The notes beneath the pieces were generated by a model, which saw only the letters and a list, made by a program, of their open reading frames with translations, had not been told where the DNA came from and searched no databases. From CAVPCY01 sp963702525 (GTDB lineage Bacteria; Actinomycetota; Coriobacteriia; Anaerosomatales; PHET01), in NCBI GenBank assembly GCA_963702525.1, contig CAVPCY010000021.1:62001-126000 (forward strand): 64,000 nucleotides of DNA, written 5' to 3'. Below are positions 25,787-33,953 of this stretch, piece by piece (position 1 is the first letter of the stretch; every line of letters begins with the position of its first letter). The position numbers and the translations under genes are program-made.

Positions 25787-27046
25787 CTAGCCGGGCGGTA
25801 GCAGCTCGTCCAGCGCCCGCTCGACGTCATCGAGTGTTGCCACGACGCGCGCTCCGGCACCAAGCGCTTCAGACCAGTAGGCGGCCGCGGCACCGCCAGC
25901 GAAGTCCCTGTGTGAGATGTCGCCCACAAGGACGACCGGGCGGCCGGCGCGCACACCAACGAGCAGGTTGTCGATGTTGCCGTGCCCGAAGGGCACCTCG
26001 CACACGACGATCGCCTCGGCGGCGTCCGCGAGCCTTGCGCACCTCACGGCAGCTGCCGCGTCCATCGGGGCGAAGGGCGGGATCGGCGCGTACTCGAGCC
26101 CGAGTGCCTCTGCCAGGGTCGCATCCGCGTCGCCGACGTTGAGCGCCCCGGCGGTGACGACCCACCCCTTGAGGACGAGCCGCCTCAGCAGGGGCGCGGC
26201 CACCCCGGAGCCGCCGATGACGTGGACTCGGCCGCGTTGGGCGCGAGCGACCGCACCATCGCGAAGAACCGGGGTCACCGTGACCGAGCCGGTGACTGGG
26301 TCGGTTCCGACGACGGCGCGCACCCCGAACGTCTCCCGCAGCATCTCGGCGGTGATCACGACTGCTGGGGCCTCGGCGGGTGCGAGCGACCCGGACGCCA
26401 CGACCGCAACACGGTCGGAGTAGCGGGCGGCCAGGTCGAGGTCGTGGAAGACAGCGAGCACCGCAAGGCCGTCGTCGGCCAGTTCGCGCGTCAGATCGAG
26501 CACCTGCAGCCGATGGTTGAGGTCGAGATGGCTCACCGGCTCATCGAGCAGCAGCACCTTCGGCTCGGTGGCAAGCGCCTGGGCGAAGGCGAGGCGCTGC
26601 AGATCACCGCCGGACAGCGCGTCGACGGGCTTGTCGGCGAGATGCTCGGTATCGGTGAGGTGCATCGCGCTGCGTACGGCTTCACGATCCGCCGGGCCGG
26701 GCCTGCCGAAGCGCGGCAGGTGGGGATGCCGTCCCATCTCCACGAACTCGGCGGCCGGAAAGGAGAAGGCCGCGCCCACCTGCTGCGGCACCACGCCGAC
26801 GAGCGAGGCGCGCTTCAGGGGGGTCATCGCGCCCAGCGAGACGCCGCCGATCTCGATGGTGCCCGACTGCAGTTGCGAGTCGCCGGTGACCGCCCGAAGC
26901 AACGTGGACTTGCCGGCCCCGTTGGGCCCCACGAGCCCCACGATCTCGCCGGCGGCCACGGACAACCCGGCATCCGACACGATCGCCTCGCCTGCGTAGC
27001 CGACGGTCGCGTGGTCGTAGCGCAGCAGCGTCTCTCGGCCGCTCAC
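25787..27046 (-). CDS. btuD: cobalamin/iron-siderophore ABC transporter ATP-binding protein with extra C-terminal domain
   Basis: A 419-residue FecE/BtuD-type ATPase. The first ~250 residues are the ABC module: Walker A GPNGAGKSTLL (~38), VVPQQ, signature LSGGDLQRLAFAQ, Walker B VLLLDEPVSHLDL and switch HDLDLAARY. The last ~165 residues form an additional Rossmann-like domain (VHVIGGSGVAAPLLRRL, AGALNVGDADATLAEALG, VVCEVPFGHGNIDNLL) of unknown role found on some BtuD-like proteins. GTG at 27046 overlaps the btuC stop (GTGA). The riboswitch upstream of btuF supports a corrinoid substrate. Confidence 0.88.
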   Translation of the reverse strand: MSGRETLLRYDHATVGYAGEAIVSDAGLSVAAGEIVGLVGPNGAGKSTLLRAVTGDSQLQSGTIEIGGVSLGAMTPLKRASLVGVVPQQVGAAFSFPAAEFVEMGRHPHLPRFGRPGPADREAVRSAMHLTDTEHLADKPVDALSGGDLQRLAFAQALATEPKVLLLDEPVSHLDLNHRLQVLDLTRELADDGLAVLAVFHDLDLAARYSDRVAVVASGSLAPAEAPAVVITAEMLRETFGVRAVVGTDPVTGSVTVTPVLRDGAVARAQRGRVHVIGGSGVAAPLLRRLVLKGWVVTAGALNVGDADATLAEALGLEYAPIPPFAPMDAAAAVRCARLADAAEAIVVCEVPFGHGNIDNLLVGVRAGRPVVLVGDISHRDFAGGAAAAYWSEALGAGARVVATLDDVERALDELLPPG

Positions 27047-28062
27047 ACCCGCTCCCCTTTCACGAGCAGCCACAGGAAGAAAGGGCCGCCGATCAGCGCG
27101 GTGACGATCCCGACGGGGATCTCCACGGGCGCGAGCACGGTGCGGGCGATCAGATCGGCCAGCACGAGCACGATCGCCCCGCCGAGCAGCGAAGCGGGGA
27201 GCAGCGTGCGGTGGTCGGGACCCAGCGTGAGCCGGACCATGTGAGGGACCATCAGGCCGACGAATCCGATCAGTCCCGCCACTGCCACCGCCGCCGCCGT
27301 GAGCAGCGACGCGACGGCCAGCGATACGAGCTTGAAGCGGGCCACGTTGACCCCAAGGTGGCCGGCGCGCTCGTCGCCCAGCAGCATGAGGTTGAGTTCT
27401 CGGGTGAACATCAGAGTGGCGACCGCACCGGCCGCGAACATCGGGGCGATCATGACGACGTAGGGCCACGACGCGCCGCTCAACCCTCCCATCATCCAGA
27501 ACACGACGGTGGCCATCTGCTCCCGAGCGAACACCATCACAAACGAAGTGAGCGCGGCCAGCGTGTACGACACGGCCACACCCGCGAGCAGAAGCGACGC
27601 GGTGTCCAGCCGACCTCGCCACGACGCCAGGCGGGTGACGAGCGCCATGGTGAGCAGCGCCCCCGCGAACGCCGCCAGCGGCACCACGCCGTAGCGCAGC
27701 GCGGTCGCCTGGGCCGTCAGAGTCAAGGCGATGACGGCGCCCAGTCCGGCGCCACTCGAGATGCCCAGGATGTAGGGATCGGCCAGGGGGTTTCGGAATA
27801 GCGCCTGGAAGATCGTGCCAGCGCCGGCAAGTGCCGCCCCCACCAGGGCCGCCAGGACGACGCGAGGCAGTCTGACCTGAAGCACGAGGGTGTCGATCAT
27901 GCCCGACTGCGTGCCGGTGAGCGCGCGGCCGAACGCGCCGAGCACCTCGCTGGCCGGTACGCGCACCGCGCCGAACACCACGCCGGCCACAACCGCCGCG
28001 AACAGCCCCGCGGCAAGCAGCGCGAGCGCGGGGCCGGTGCGGATGTTGCGGCGAGCAGACAC
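27043..28062 (-). CDS. btuC: cobalamin ABC transporter permease
   Basis: FecCD/BtuC-type permease, 339 residues, with about ten membrane segments. Family signatures: VRLPRVVLAALVGAALAGAG, FQALFRNPLADPYILGISSGA (read in part), MGGLSGASWPYV, AGHLGVNV (cytoplasmic loop contacting the ATPase), GLIGFVGLMVPHMVR and PVEIPVGIVTALIGGPFFLW. The GTG start at 28062 begins 2 bases after the btuF stop. It forms the membrane channel of BtuF-C-D. Confidence 0.92.
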   Translation of the reverse strand: MSARRNIRTGPALALLAAGLFAAVVAGVVFGAVRVPASEVLGAFGRALTGTQSGMIDTLVLQVRLPRVVLAALVGAALAGAGTIFQALFRNPLADPYILGISSGAGLGAVIALTLTAQATALRYGVVPLAAFAGALLTMALVTRLASWRGRLDTASLLLAGVAVSYTLAALTSFVMVFAREQMATVVFWMMGGLSGASWPYVVMIAPMFAAGAVATLMFTRELNLMLLGDERAGHLGVNVARFKLVSLAVASLLTAAAVAVAGLIGFVGLMVPHMVRLTLGPDHRTLLPASLLGGAIVLVLADLIARTVLAPVEIPVGIVTALIGGPFFLWLLVKGERV

Positions 28063-28063
28063 G

Positions 28064-28999
28064 CTACTTGCCGAAGGCCTGAGGATGAAGCGCCTCGGCG
28101 ATCTGCTTGAGTCCCAGAACCACACGGGGGCCGGGGCGCGACACGTAGTTGTCCTCGAGGATCACGACTCGGCCGTTCTTGACCGCTGTCAGATCGCCGA
28201 ACCCGGCGCGCTGCTCGAGTTGGGTCGGATCACTCATGGAGCCCAGTGTCGCCATGTACACCTCGGGGTCCGCCTTGACGACCTCCTCGGCCGAGTAGGG
28301 CACGTAGCCCGGCTGCGTCACGATGTTGGTGCCGCCCGCGAGCGCTATGAGCTCGTCGATAAGCGTGCCCGAGCCGACGGTGAACAGAGGGTTCTGGCCG
28401 ATCTCGACGAACGTGCCAACCGGCTCCTCGGTGCCGGCCTTGGCGGTGATCTCGGCGACCTGCGTCTTCATGTCGGACACGGTCTTCTGGGCACCCCCGA
28501 CCTCACCGGTCGCTTGCCCGATCTCGGTGATGTCCTCGTAGAGCCCGTCGAGTGTAGTGGGATCGACGGCGATGACCGTCGCGCCGAGCTCTTCGAGCTT
28601 GGTGATGACGTCTGCCTGCACGCCGGTCGTCGCCACGACCAGATCGGGCTTGGCTGCGGCCACCGCCTCGAGGTTGGGGCCGGCGAAGTCGCCGACCTTC
28701 GCGATGTCGGCAACCTCGGCGGGGTAGTCGTCGTAGCTCGTGACGCCCACGACCCGTTTCCCCGCGCCGATCGCGAACAGGATCTCGGTGTTGGCCGGTG
28801 CGAGCGACACGATGCGGGCGGGCTTGGCCGCGATCTCGACGGTGCGGCTCGCGTCGTCGGTGATGGTGACGGGGAAGCTCGCCGCGGGAGGCGCGGGCTT
28901 CTCGGCGGGCTTCGGCGCCGGGGCGGCGCAGCCACCCAGGGCGGCCGCCACTGCGACCAGTGAGACAGACAGGGCGATGAAGCGGGTCATTCGGGTCAT
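28064..28999 (-). CDS. btuF: cobalamin ABC transporter substrate-binding lipoprotein
   Basis: Class III binding protein (BtuF/FhuD fold), 311 residues. Signal peptide with lipobox ALGGC (Cys ~24), then an Ala/Pro/Lys linker, PARIVSLAPANTEILFAIGAG, VGVTSYDDYPAEVADIAKVG, KPDLVVATTGVQADVI and GTLIDELIALAGGTN. ATG at 28999 follows AAGGAGCCAGC. First gene of btuFCD, directly under the cobalamin riboswitch and terminator, so the ligand is almost certainly a corrinoid. Confidence 0.93.
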   Translation of the reverse strand: MTRMTRFIALSVSLVAVAAALGGCAAPAPKPAEKPAPPAASFPVTITDDASRTVEIAAKPARIVSLAPANTEILFAIGAGKRVVGVTSYDDYPAEVADIAKVGDFAGPNLEAVAAAKPDLVVATTGVQADVITKLEELGATVIAVDPTTLDGLYEDITEIGQATGEVGGAQKTVSDMKTQVAEITAKAGTEEPVGTFVEIGQNPLFTVGSGTLIDELIALAGGTNIVTQPGYVPYSAEEVVKADPEVYMATLGSMSDPTQLEQRAGFGDLTAVKNGRVVILEDNYVSRPGPRVVLGLKQIAEALHPQAFGK

Positions 29000-29049
29000 G
29001 CTGGCTCCTTCTCTCAGGGCGGTTTCGACGCGCCTCGCCCGAAGAATCG

Positions 29050-29084
29050 AAAAGACCCACTGCCTTTGGGGGGCTGCGGGTCTT
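29050..29084 (-). terminator. intrinsic terminator of the cobalamin riboswitch
   Basis: On the - strand AAGACCC (29084-29078) pairs with GGGTCTT (29058-29052); the stem extends inward through GC...GT and GCC/GGC around loop CCCCAAA, and is followed by TTTCGATTCTT. It lies between the riboswitch and btuF, the expected place for the expression platform. Confidence 0.75.
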
Positions 29085-29166
29085 CTGAGTGCCGTGAGCG
29101 GTGCGGTTCGGGGCCCTGCGATACGGACCGCGAGCCGGCCTTGGTCCTCGAAGGCCGCGTCGCGCA

Positions 29167-29292
29167 TCACTCGGCAGGTCTCCTGACTTAGCTCGGCTTT
29201 CATGCCGAGCATCACAGTGGCGGGTCCGTCCCGGGTTCTCACCGGGTTCCCTATTCTCCCGCTGCCGATGGTGGCATGCGGGCACCGAGTGA
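29167..29292 (-). promoter_or_regulatory. cobalamin riboswitch
   Basis: Read on the - strand, the element is bounded by a P1 stem TCACTCGG (29292-29285) / CCGAGTGA (29174-29167). Inside are the conserved GGGAA before CCCGGTGAGAACCCGGG (kissing-loop arm), the B12 box core GCCACTGTG and the 3' part AAGTCAGGAGACCTGCC. These are the hallmarks of the class I (AdoCbl-type) cobalamin riboswitch. It precedes btuFCD and a terminator hairpin, so corrinoid should switch importer transcription off. Confidence 0.95.
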
Positions 29293-29345
29293 CGCCTATT
29301 CGATTGACAACGTGGATGCAGTCTAGCGCAGTGGAGAACCGGCGC

Positions 29346-29918
29346 CTAGAAGAGACCCCTGAACATCTCGCCGGCAGCACCAGCGGCGTTCTCGGCGGTG
29401 AAGTCGTCGGGCGTGAGATAGACGGCAGGGTCTAGCGCGACACCCAGGGTCTGCAGCGCGCGAAGGATCTCATCGATAAGGGTGCGGTGCTCAAGAGCGA
29501 GGTCGAGAACGCCTGGATCGATCATGAACTCCATGTCACCGGCGAGGCTGAGGCGAGATGCCCCTTCCTCGATGGCGATCGCCTCACACTCGGTCCCTTG
29601 GCCGATGAACTCGAGCGTGAAACCGCCTCGTTCGACCTCGAATGCCCGGCGGTACGAGCTGACACACCGGTCGTAGCCGGCGACGAGCTCGAGGACCTCG
29701 ATCGGCTGTCCCGTGAGGAAGGGTGTCTCGGGTATCTCGGCGATGACTTCCCGCAGGTTCGCCAGCATCAGCAGCGCACCGTCGGGCACCATGCCGCGCA
29801 GTGAAGTGTAGGCCGCCGCTGCGTCGAGCGTCGAGCGTGAGACCAGCAGATCGCGTACGAGATCTGGATCGATCGCGAGCGTCTCGATCATGTCGAAGAC
29901 ACGTCGGGTCTTTGGCAT
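29346..29918 (-). CDS. hypothetical protein
   Basis: About 190 residues, acidic, mostly helical, no signal peptide or membrane segment, not recognised. Segments seen: RRVFDMIETLAIDPDLVRDLL, DGALLMLANLREVIAEIPETP, VLELVAGYDRCVSSYRRAFE and ILRALQTLGVALDPAVYLTPDD. ATG at 29918 (MPKTRRVF) is preferred because AAGGGTGACGTCACG precedes it; an in-frame start at 29951 would add 11 residues. It sits directly upstream of the cobalamin riboswitch, transcribed the same way. A link to corrinoid metabolism is only positional. Confidence 0.6.
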   Translation of the reverse strand: MPKTRRVFDMIETLAIDPDLVRDLLVSRSTLDAAAAYTSLRGMVPDGALLMLANLREVIAEIPETPFLTGQPIEVLELVAGYDRCVSSYRRAFEVERGGFTLEFIGQGTECEAIAIEEGASRLSLAGDMEFMIDPGVLDLALEHRTLIDEILRALQTLGVALDPAVYLTPDDFTAENAAGAAGEMFRGLF

Positions 29919-30009
29919 CGTGACGTCACCCTTCGCTTGTAAGACCGTCACCGGGGGTCGAATTCACCCACTGAATCGGCATGGGCCCAGACGAACTGAG
30001 TGACCAATC

Positions 30010-30711
30010 TCACGGAGTGACGGGCGCCTCGGCTACAGCCGGAATCGCGTCACTCGAGCGCGCGCGAAGCCTGCGCACGATCATGACCCCACCAAGGGAG
30101 GCCACCCCGATTCCGGCCACTATGCCGAAGAACATCAGCTTGATGAAGATCTCATCGGAGTTCATGACCGGGCTGTCGGGATGCAGCGCACGACCGGGTC
30201 CCAGAATCGCTCGCATCAAGACCACCCAAGCGAAGGCGACGAATCCCACATCGGCGAGTGCAAGCAGACGCCGCTCCTCGGTGACGAGCCCCAGGGCCAG
30301 CACGCCCAGGCCCGCGATCATGATCCAGAACTGCGCGAGGAGGCGCGGGTCGGCGGCGGCCACGGTGAGCGGTGAGGACTTCGAGCCGGTGAAGTCCCAC
30401 GTGTTCAGCGCTGCCATGAAGCCGAGCACGCTGCCCACGACCCACATCGGCACGGCGATGAAGCGCACCGCCTCGGTCCAGCCGTAGACAGACTCGCGCT
30501 TCATCGCGAGATACACGATCGCAAGCACCGCCAGAATCGAGAACAGCGCAAGATTCACCCAGGTCATCGCCCCGTGAAACACCGGCAGGCGCACCTTGGT
30601 ACCCAGGCCCTCGACGGCGGGGAACGAAAGCGTGAATCCGACCGCAGCGATCAGGCCTGCAGCGAAGAGCAAGGGGCCAAGGACGCTCGACCCGCGGTTC
30701 TCAGTAACCAT
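30010..30711 (-). CDS. hypothetical integral membrane protein
   Basis: A 233-residue protein with about six hydrophobic segments: LGPLLFAAGLIAAVGFTLSF, MTWVNLALFSILAVLAIVYL, FIAVPMWVVGSVLGFMAAL, FWIMIAGLGVLALGLV, ADVGFVAFAWVVLMRAIL and LMFFGIVAGIGVASLGGVMI. A His in LPVFHGAMTWVN and Trp-rich edges recall cytochrome c assembly (CcsA-like) or quinol-linked membrane proteins, but no defining motif is present. It diverges from the Lrp-type regulator. Function not assigned. Confidence 0.65.
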   Translation of the reverse strand: MVTENRGSSVLGPLLFAAGLIAAVGFTLSFPAVEGLGTKVRLPVFHGAMTWVNLALFSILAVLAIVYLAMKRESVYGWTEAVRFIAVPMWVVGSVLGFMAALNTWDFTGSKSSPLTVAAADPRLLAQFWIMIAGLGVLALGLVTEERRLLALADVGFVAFAWVVLMRAILGPGRALHPDSPVMNSDEIFIKLMFFGIVAGIGVASLGGVMIVRRLRARSSDAIPAVAEAPVTP

Positions 30712-30874
30712 GAGCTGACTCCGAAACGTCGTGGTGGACAGCGCTCGCTAGTCTAGCAAGCCGTACGCCGCGGCAGGCAAAGGAGTATTGGGAGAACTAT
30801 ATCGGAAGCCGGTGAGCTACGATGTCTTCGATTGCCGTACCTGCGCGCCCCCTCCGTCTTCGATTGGAAAGAAC

Positions 30875-31321
30875 ATGGACGGTATCGACCACCTTCTGCT
30901 CTCAGCGCTTCAGGACGATGCGCGAGCGAGCTACGCGGAGCTCGGCCGCCGAGTCGGACTCACTCCGCCCGCGGTGGCCGAGCGTGTGAGGCGGCTCGAG
31001 CAATCCGGGGTGATCTCGGGCTACCACGCACAGATCGACTTGAAGAAGGCGGGCTTTGGGCTCGTAGCGTTCATCCGGCTCACGTCGCCACCCGAACTCG
31101 CGCAGCAACTCGGTCGGGTCGCATCGGAGACGCCGGAGGTGCTCGAGTTCCATCACGTCACTGGCACCGAGGGTTACGTGCTCAAGGCAGCCGCGCGCTC
31201 CATCGAGCACCTGGAGCGAGTGATAGTCCGGCTACTCCCCTACGGGCAGACCACCACGTCGATCGTGTTGTCGTCCCCCGTCACGTGGCGCAGGATCGAG
31301 ATCGACGAGTCAGACGGCTAG
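30875..31321 (+). CDS. Lrp/AsnC family transcriptional regulator
   Basis: A 148-residue regulator with an N-terminal helix-turn-helix (DHLLLSALQDDARASYAELG, VGLTPPAVAERVRRLEQSGV) and a C-terminal RAM ligand-binding domain (FGLVAFIRLTSP, VLEFHHVTGTEGYVLKA, IVRLLPYGQTTTSIVLS). Such proteins sense amino acids. ATG at 30875 follows GGAAAGAAC; an in-frame ATG at 30788 would add 29 atypical residues. It overlaps the convergent Rrf2 gene by 12 bases at the 3' end. The nearby ornithine operon makes an amino-acid signal attractive, but the target is unknown. Confidence 0.9.
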   Translation: MDGIDHLLLSALQDDARASYAELGRRVGLTPPAVAERVRRLEQSGVISGYHAQIDLKKAGFGLVAFIRLTSPPELAQQLGRVASETPEVLEFHHVTGTEGYVLKAAARSIEHLERVIVRLLPYGQTTTSIVLSSPVTWRRIEIDESDG

Positions 31322-31762
31322 CCCTGGTTCGGTCGAGAGCGGCTGCTCGAGCTGGACGCCAAGCGCGACCGCATCGGCAAGCGTATGGCGCGACAGGTAC
31401 CCCTCGATGAGCACGTCGAGGCCTCGCCACACTCCCACGTGGATCGCACACGTCTCGACTCGATCGCATGCGGCCAGGTCCTTCGTGCACAGGCTGAGCG
31501 ACGCCTCGTCATCCATCGCTTTCATGATGTCGAGAATCGTGATCTCCGCCGCGGGACGGGCGAGCACCACACCTCCGCCAACGCCCCTGCGTGAGGTGAG
31601 CAGGCCAGCCGAGACCAGGTCACGGGCGATCGTTCGTGCGTAGTCGTAGGGCACAGACACCGCATCCGCGGTGCGGCGGACCGTGTCACGCTCGCCGGTG
31701 CTGTTCCTCGCGAGCTCGCACATGAGGCGCATCGCGTAGTCGGTACGCCAGGTGATAGCCAC
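31310..31762 (-). CDS. Rrf2 family regulator with Fe-S-type cysteine motif
   Basis: 150-residue winged-helix regulator: AITWRTDYAMRLMCELARN, VPYDYARTIARDLVSAGLL, RGVGGGVVLARP. Three cysteines in the C-terminal linker (SLCTKDLAACDRVETCAIH) have the C-x6-C-x5-C spacing typical of [2Fe-2S]-binding Rrf2 proteins such as IscR/RsrR-type sensors. This distinguishes it from the cysK-linked Rrf2 in the same window. ATG at 31762. Probably a redox or Fe-S status sensor; target genes unknown, with the divergent deacetylase gene the nearest candidate. Confidence 0.88.
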   Translation of the reverse strand: MAITWRTDYAMRLMCELARNSTGERDTVRRTADAVSVPYDYARTIARDLVSAGLLTSRRGVGGGVVLARPAAEITILDIMKAMDDEASLSLCTKDLAACDRVETCAIHVGVWRGLDVLIEGYLSRHTLADAVALGVQLEQPLSTEPGLAV

Positions 31763-32060
31763 GTCCGCTCCTCTCCCTCACTCATCGCCGTTGCCTGTCC
31801 CTCGGTTCTCGCCTGCCGAACCCGGTCATGCAGCCGGCCGCAAAGCCCCGCGCGACTCCCCGTCACATCGAGCGGCGATTGGGGACCCGACGAGTACTGT
31901 ATCGGCATTCGCGGCGGTGACATGAACACCTCCGGCGACGCGAGACCACGGCCATGCGTGGTACAAGTTCACGTATAGGCCGAGAGGAGACGACGTCACA
32001 ACCTCAGCGCTCATCTACGACCCGTCTGTAGCCGGGTACCGGTTCCCCGAGGGCCATCCG

Positions 32061-33197
32061 ATGCGACCCGAGCGCTTCACGCTCGCCGTGTCGCTGATGC
32101 GGTCGTGGGGCCTTCTTGAGCCGCCTGCCGATGAGCCTGTTGCCGGCGGCGGCGTGGACCGCGCGCCGGTGTTGGCGCCCGAGCCCGCCACCGACGACGA
32201 CGTGCGGCTCGTGCACTCGGCAGAGTACCTGCGCGCGCTTCGCACCGCCGACGCCCATCCCGAGGCGGCCGACACCGGCTACGGGCTTGGCCCAGGTGAC
32301 ACCCCCGCGTTCCGCGGAATCCTCGACGCGTCACTGTGGGCCGTCGGGGCCACCTCGCTCGCCCTCGACGCCGTGCTCGAGGGGCGCGCGGTGCGCTCGT
32401 TCAACCCGGCCGGCGGGCTGCACCACGCTATGCGGTCCCGCGCGTCGGGATTCTGTACGCTCAACGACTGCGCCATCGCCATCGAGCGCGCCGTGCGTGC
32501 ACGCCCCGGGCTGCGCATCGCCTACATCGACATCGACGCACATCACGGCGACGGCGTCGAGGCGGCGTTCGTCGACCGCGACGACGTACTCACCGTCTCT
32601 GTCCACGAGTCGGGCCGCTACTTGTTCCCGGGTACCGGCGCCTCTCGTGACGTCGGCGAAGGAGCCGGCCGCGGGTTCGCAGTCAACGTCGGGCTGCCCC
32701 CCTACGCCGGCCCGGATGACCTTCTCGCCGCGTTCGAGCAGGTCGCGCAACCCGCGGTGCGTGCCTTCGAGCCGGACGCCATCGTCGCCCAACTGGGCGC
32801 TGACTCTCACCGAGGCGACCCTCTCACACACCTCGCGAACACGATCGCCGGCCACGCCCGCCTTGTCGCGGGCATCGTCGAGTTGGCCGAGGACGTATGC
32901 GCAGGCCGCGTGGCAGCCACGGGTGGCGGTGGCTACCAGCCATTCTCGGCGGTTCCGCGCATCTGGGCGTGCGCCATGGCGACGCTGATGGGCGCAGCGA
33001 TTCCCTCCGAGGTCCCCGAGGAGTGGCGTGCCGAGGCGAACGCCGCCGCCGGCTACACGTCGGCCGCTGGGTCTTCAGCGACCTTCGACGATGGGGCCGA
33101 CCCGATCGATGATGAGCAGCGGCACCTGGCGGCAGAGCTCACTGTCCGGGCGATCGCTGAAGCGCGGGCAGCTTCTCCGCTGCTTGGGGGCGACTAG
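32061..33197 (+). CDS. acuC: histone deacetylase family protein, AcuC-like
   Basis: Zn-dependent deacetylase of the class I HDAC/AcuC type, 378 residues from this ATG. Seen: FNPAGGLHHAMRSRASGFC (catalytic HH and channel), YIDIDAHHGDGVEAAF (metal D and H), SVHESGRYLFPGTGA, QLGADSHRGDPLTHL (second metal Asp) and ATGGGGYQP. AcuC deacetylates acetyl-CoA synthetase and controls acetate activation. The frame is open upstream, and SALIYDPSVAGYRFPEGHP just before the ATG matches the conserved family N terminus. The true start is probably near 31995, where AGAGGAGACGAC precedes a GTC codon, hinting at a base error in a GTG start. The 31763-31994 gap otherwise shows nothing. Confidence 0.88.
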   Translation: MRPERFTLAVSLMRSWGLLEPPADEPVAGGGVDRAPVLAPEPATDDDVRLVHSAEYLRALRTADAHPEAADTGYGLGPGDTPAFRGILDASLWAVGATSLALDAVLEGRAVRSFNPAGGLHHAMRSRASGFCTLNDCAIAIERAVRARPGLRIAYIDIDAHHGDGVEAAFVDRDDVLTVSVHESGRYLFPGTGASRDVGEGAGRGFAVNVGLPPYAGPDDLLAAFEQVAQPAVRAFEPDAIVAQLGADSHRGDPLTHLANTIAGHARLVAGIVELAEDVCAGRVAATGGGGYQPFSAVPRIWACAMATLMGAAIPSEVPEEWRAEANAAAGYTSAAGSSATFDDGADPIDDEQRHLAAELTVRAIAEARAASPLLGGD

Positions 33198-33217
33198 CCC
33201 GCAGACCTCGCCGACCG

Positions 33218-33826
33218 CTAGAGGGACGTAGGGTTCACGCCACCGAGGTATCCGAGGACCGACCAGGCGAACATGCCAAGGGCGACGGTCAGCAATCCTG
33301 CGGCGAGCAGTGCGGGAAGGCCGGGCGAAAAGGTACGCCGGAAGTAGAGCCCCAGAGCCACGGCCGGTCCCAGAAGAATGAGCGCCATGCCCGGCGAGGG
33401 CGTCACCCACAAGAGCGGGGCATACAGCAGCATGCCTTGGGCGAAAAGCGCGCTTATGGCGATGCCGGCGACGTGGCCGGCGACGAGCAGCGCGACGATG
33501 AGCAGTAGCCTCGGTGGCGTACGTACGTAGGACCGAACCGCGAGCCACATCAACAGCGACGCCAGCACCTGCCCGGGGACCGCCGCAAACACAGCGAACG
33601 ACTCCATCCCGTTCACGGCATAGTGCCCACCCGAGCCGGACGCCAGACCGTGCCCGTAGAACAGCACCGCGCCCCACGCCATGAGCGACGCGGCGATCGC
33701 CATGAGCACGAACGCGACGGCGTTCGGGTGACGACGCACGAAGCCGAGCCCGGTTGCGGGCATCGGCTCGGGAGCCCACGCGTGCGCGTTGTGTGCGTAG
33801 TCGACTGGCGCCATAGTGACGAGCAT
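33218..33826 (-). CDS. hypothetical membrane protein
   Basis: About 200 residues, five to six hydrophobic segments (AVAFVLMAIAASLMAWGAV; SFAVFAAVPGQVLASLLMWL; LLLIVALLVAGHVAGIAI; LLYAPLLWVTPSPGMALILL; LPALLAAGLLTVALGMFAW). Start taken at 33826 (MLVTMAPVDY); a Met at 33814 is also possible, and the frame is open to 33898. Convergent with acuC. No family recognised. Confidence 0.55.
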   Translation of the reverse strand: MLVTMAPVDYAHNAHAWAPEPMPATGLGFVRRHPNAVAFVLMAIAASLMAWGAVLFYGHGLASGSGGHYAVNGMESFAVFAAVPGQVLASLLMWLAVRSYVRTPPRLLLIVALLVAGHVAGIAISALFAQGMLLYAPLLWVTPSPGMALILLGPAVALGLYFRRTFSPGLPALLAAGLLTVALGMFAWSVLGYLGGVNPTSL

Positions 33827-33953
33827 TCCACGCCCGCGCGCCACGCGAATCCGTCTGGAGGTCGCAGTTCGGATGAGTAGGGATGAGGCCGACATCATCC
33901 GTCAGGAGGCCCAACCTCAGACACGCATCCGCCAGCAGCCGGAGATCGCCAGG

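Noticed and set aside
25787..27622. 611-codon version of the BtuD gene starting inside btuC
   Set aside because: The first ~190 codons are an Arg/Gly-rich shadow of btuC; GTG at 27046, overlapping the btuC stop, fits the family N terminus.
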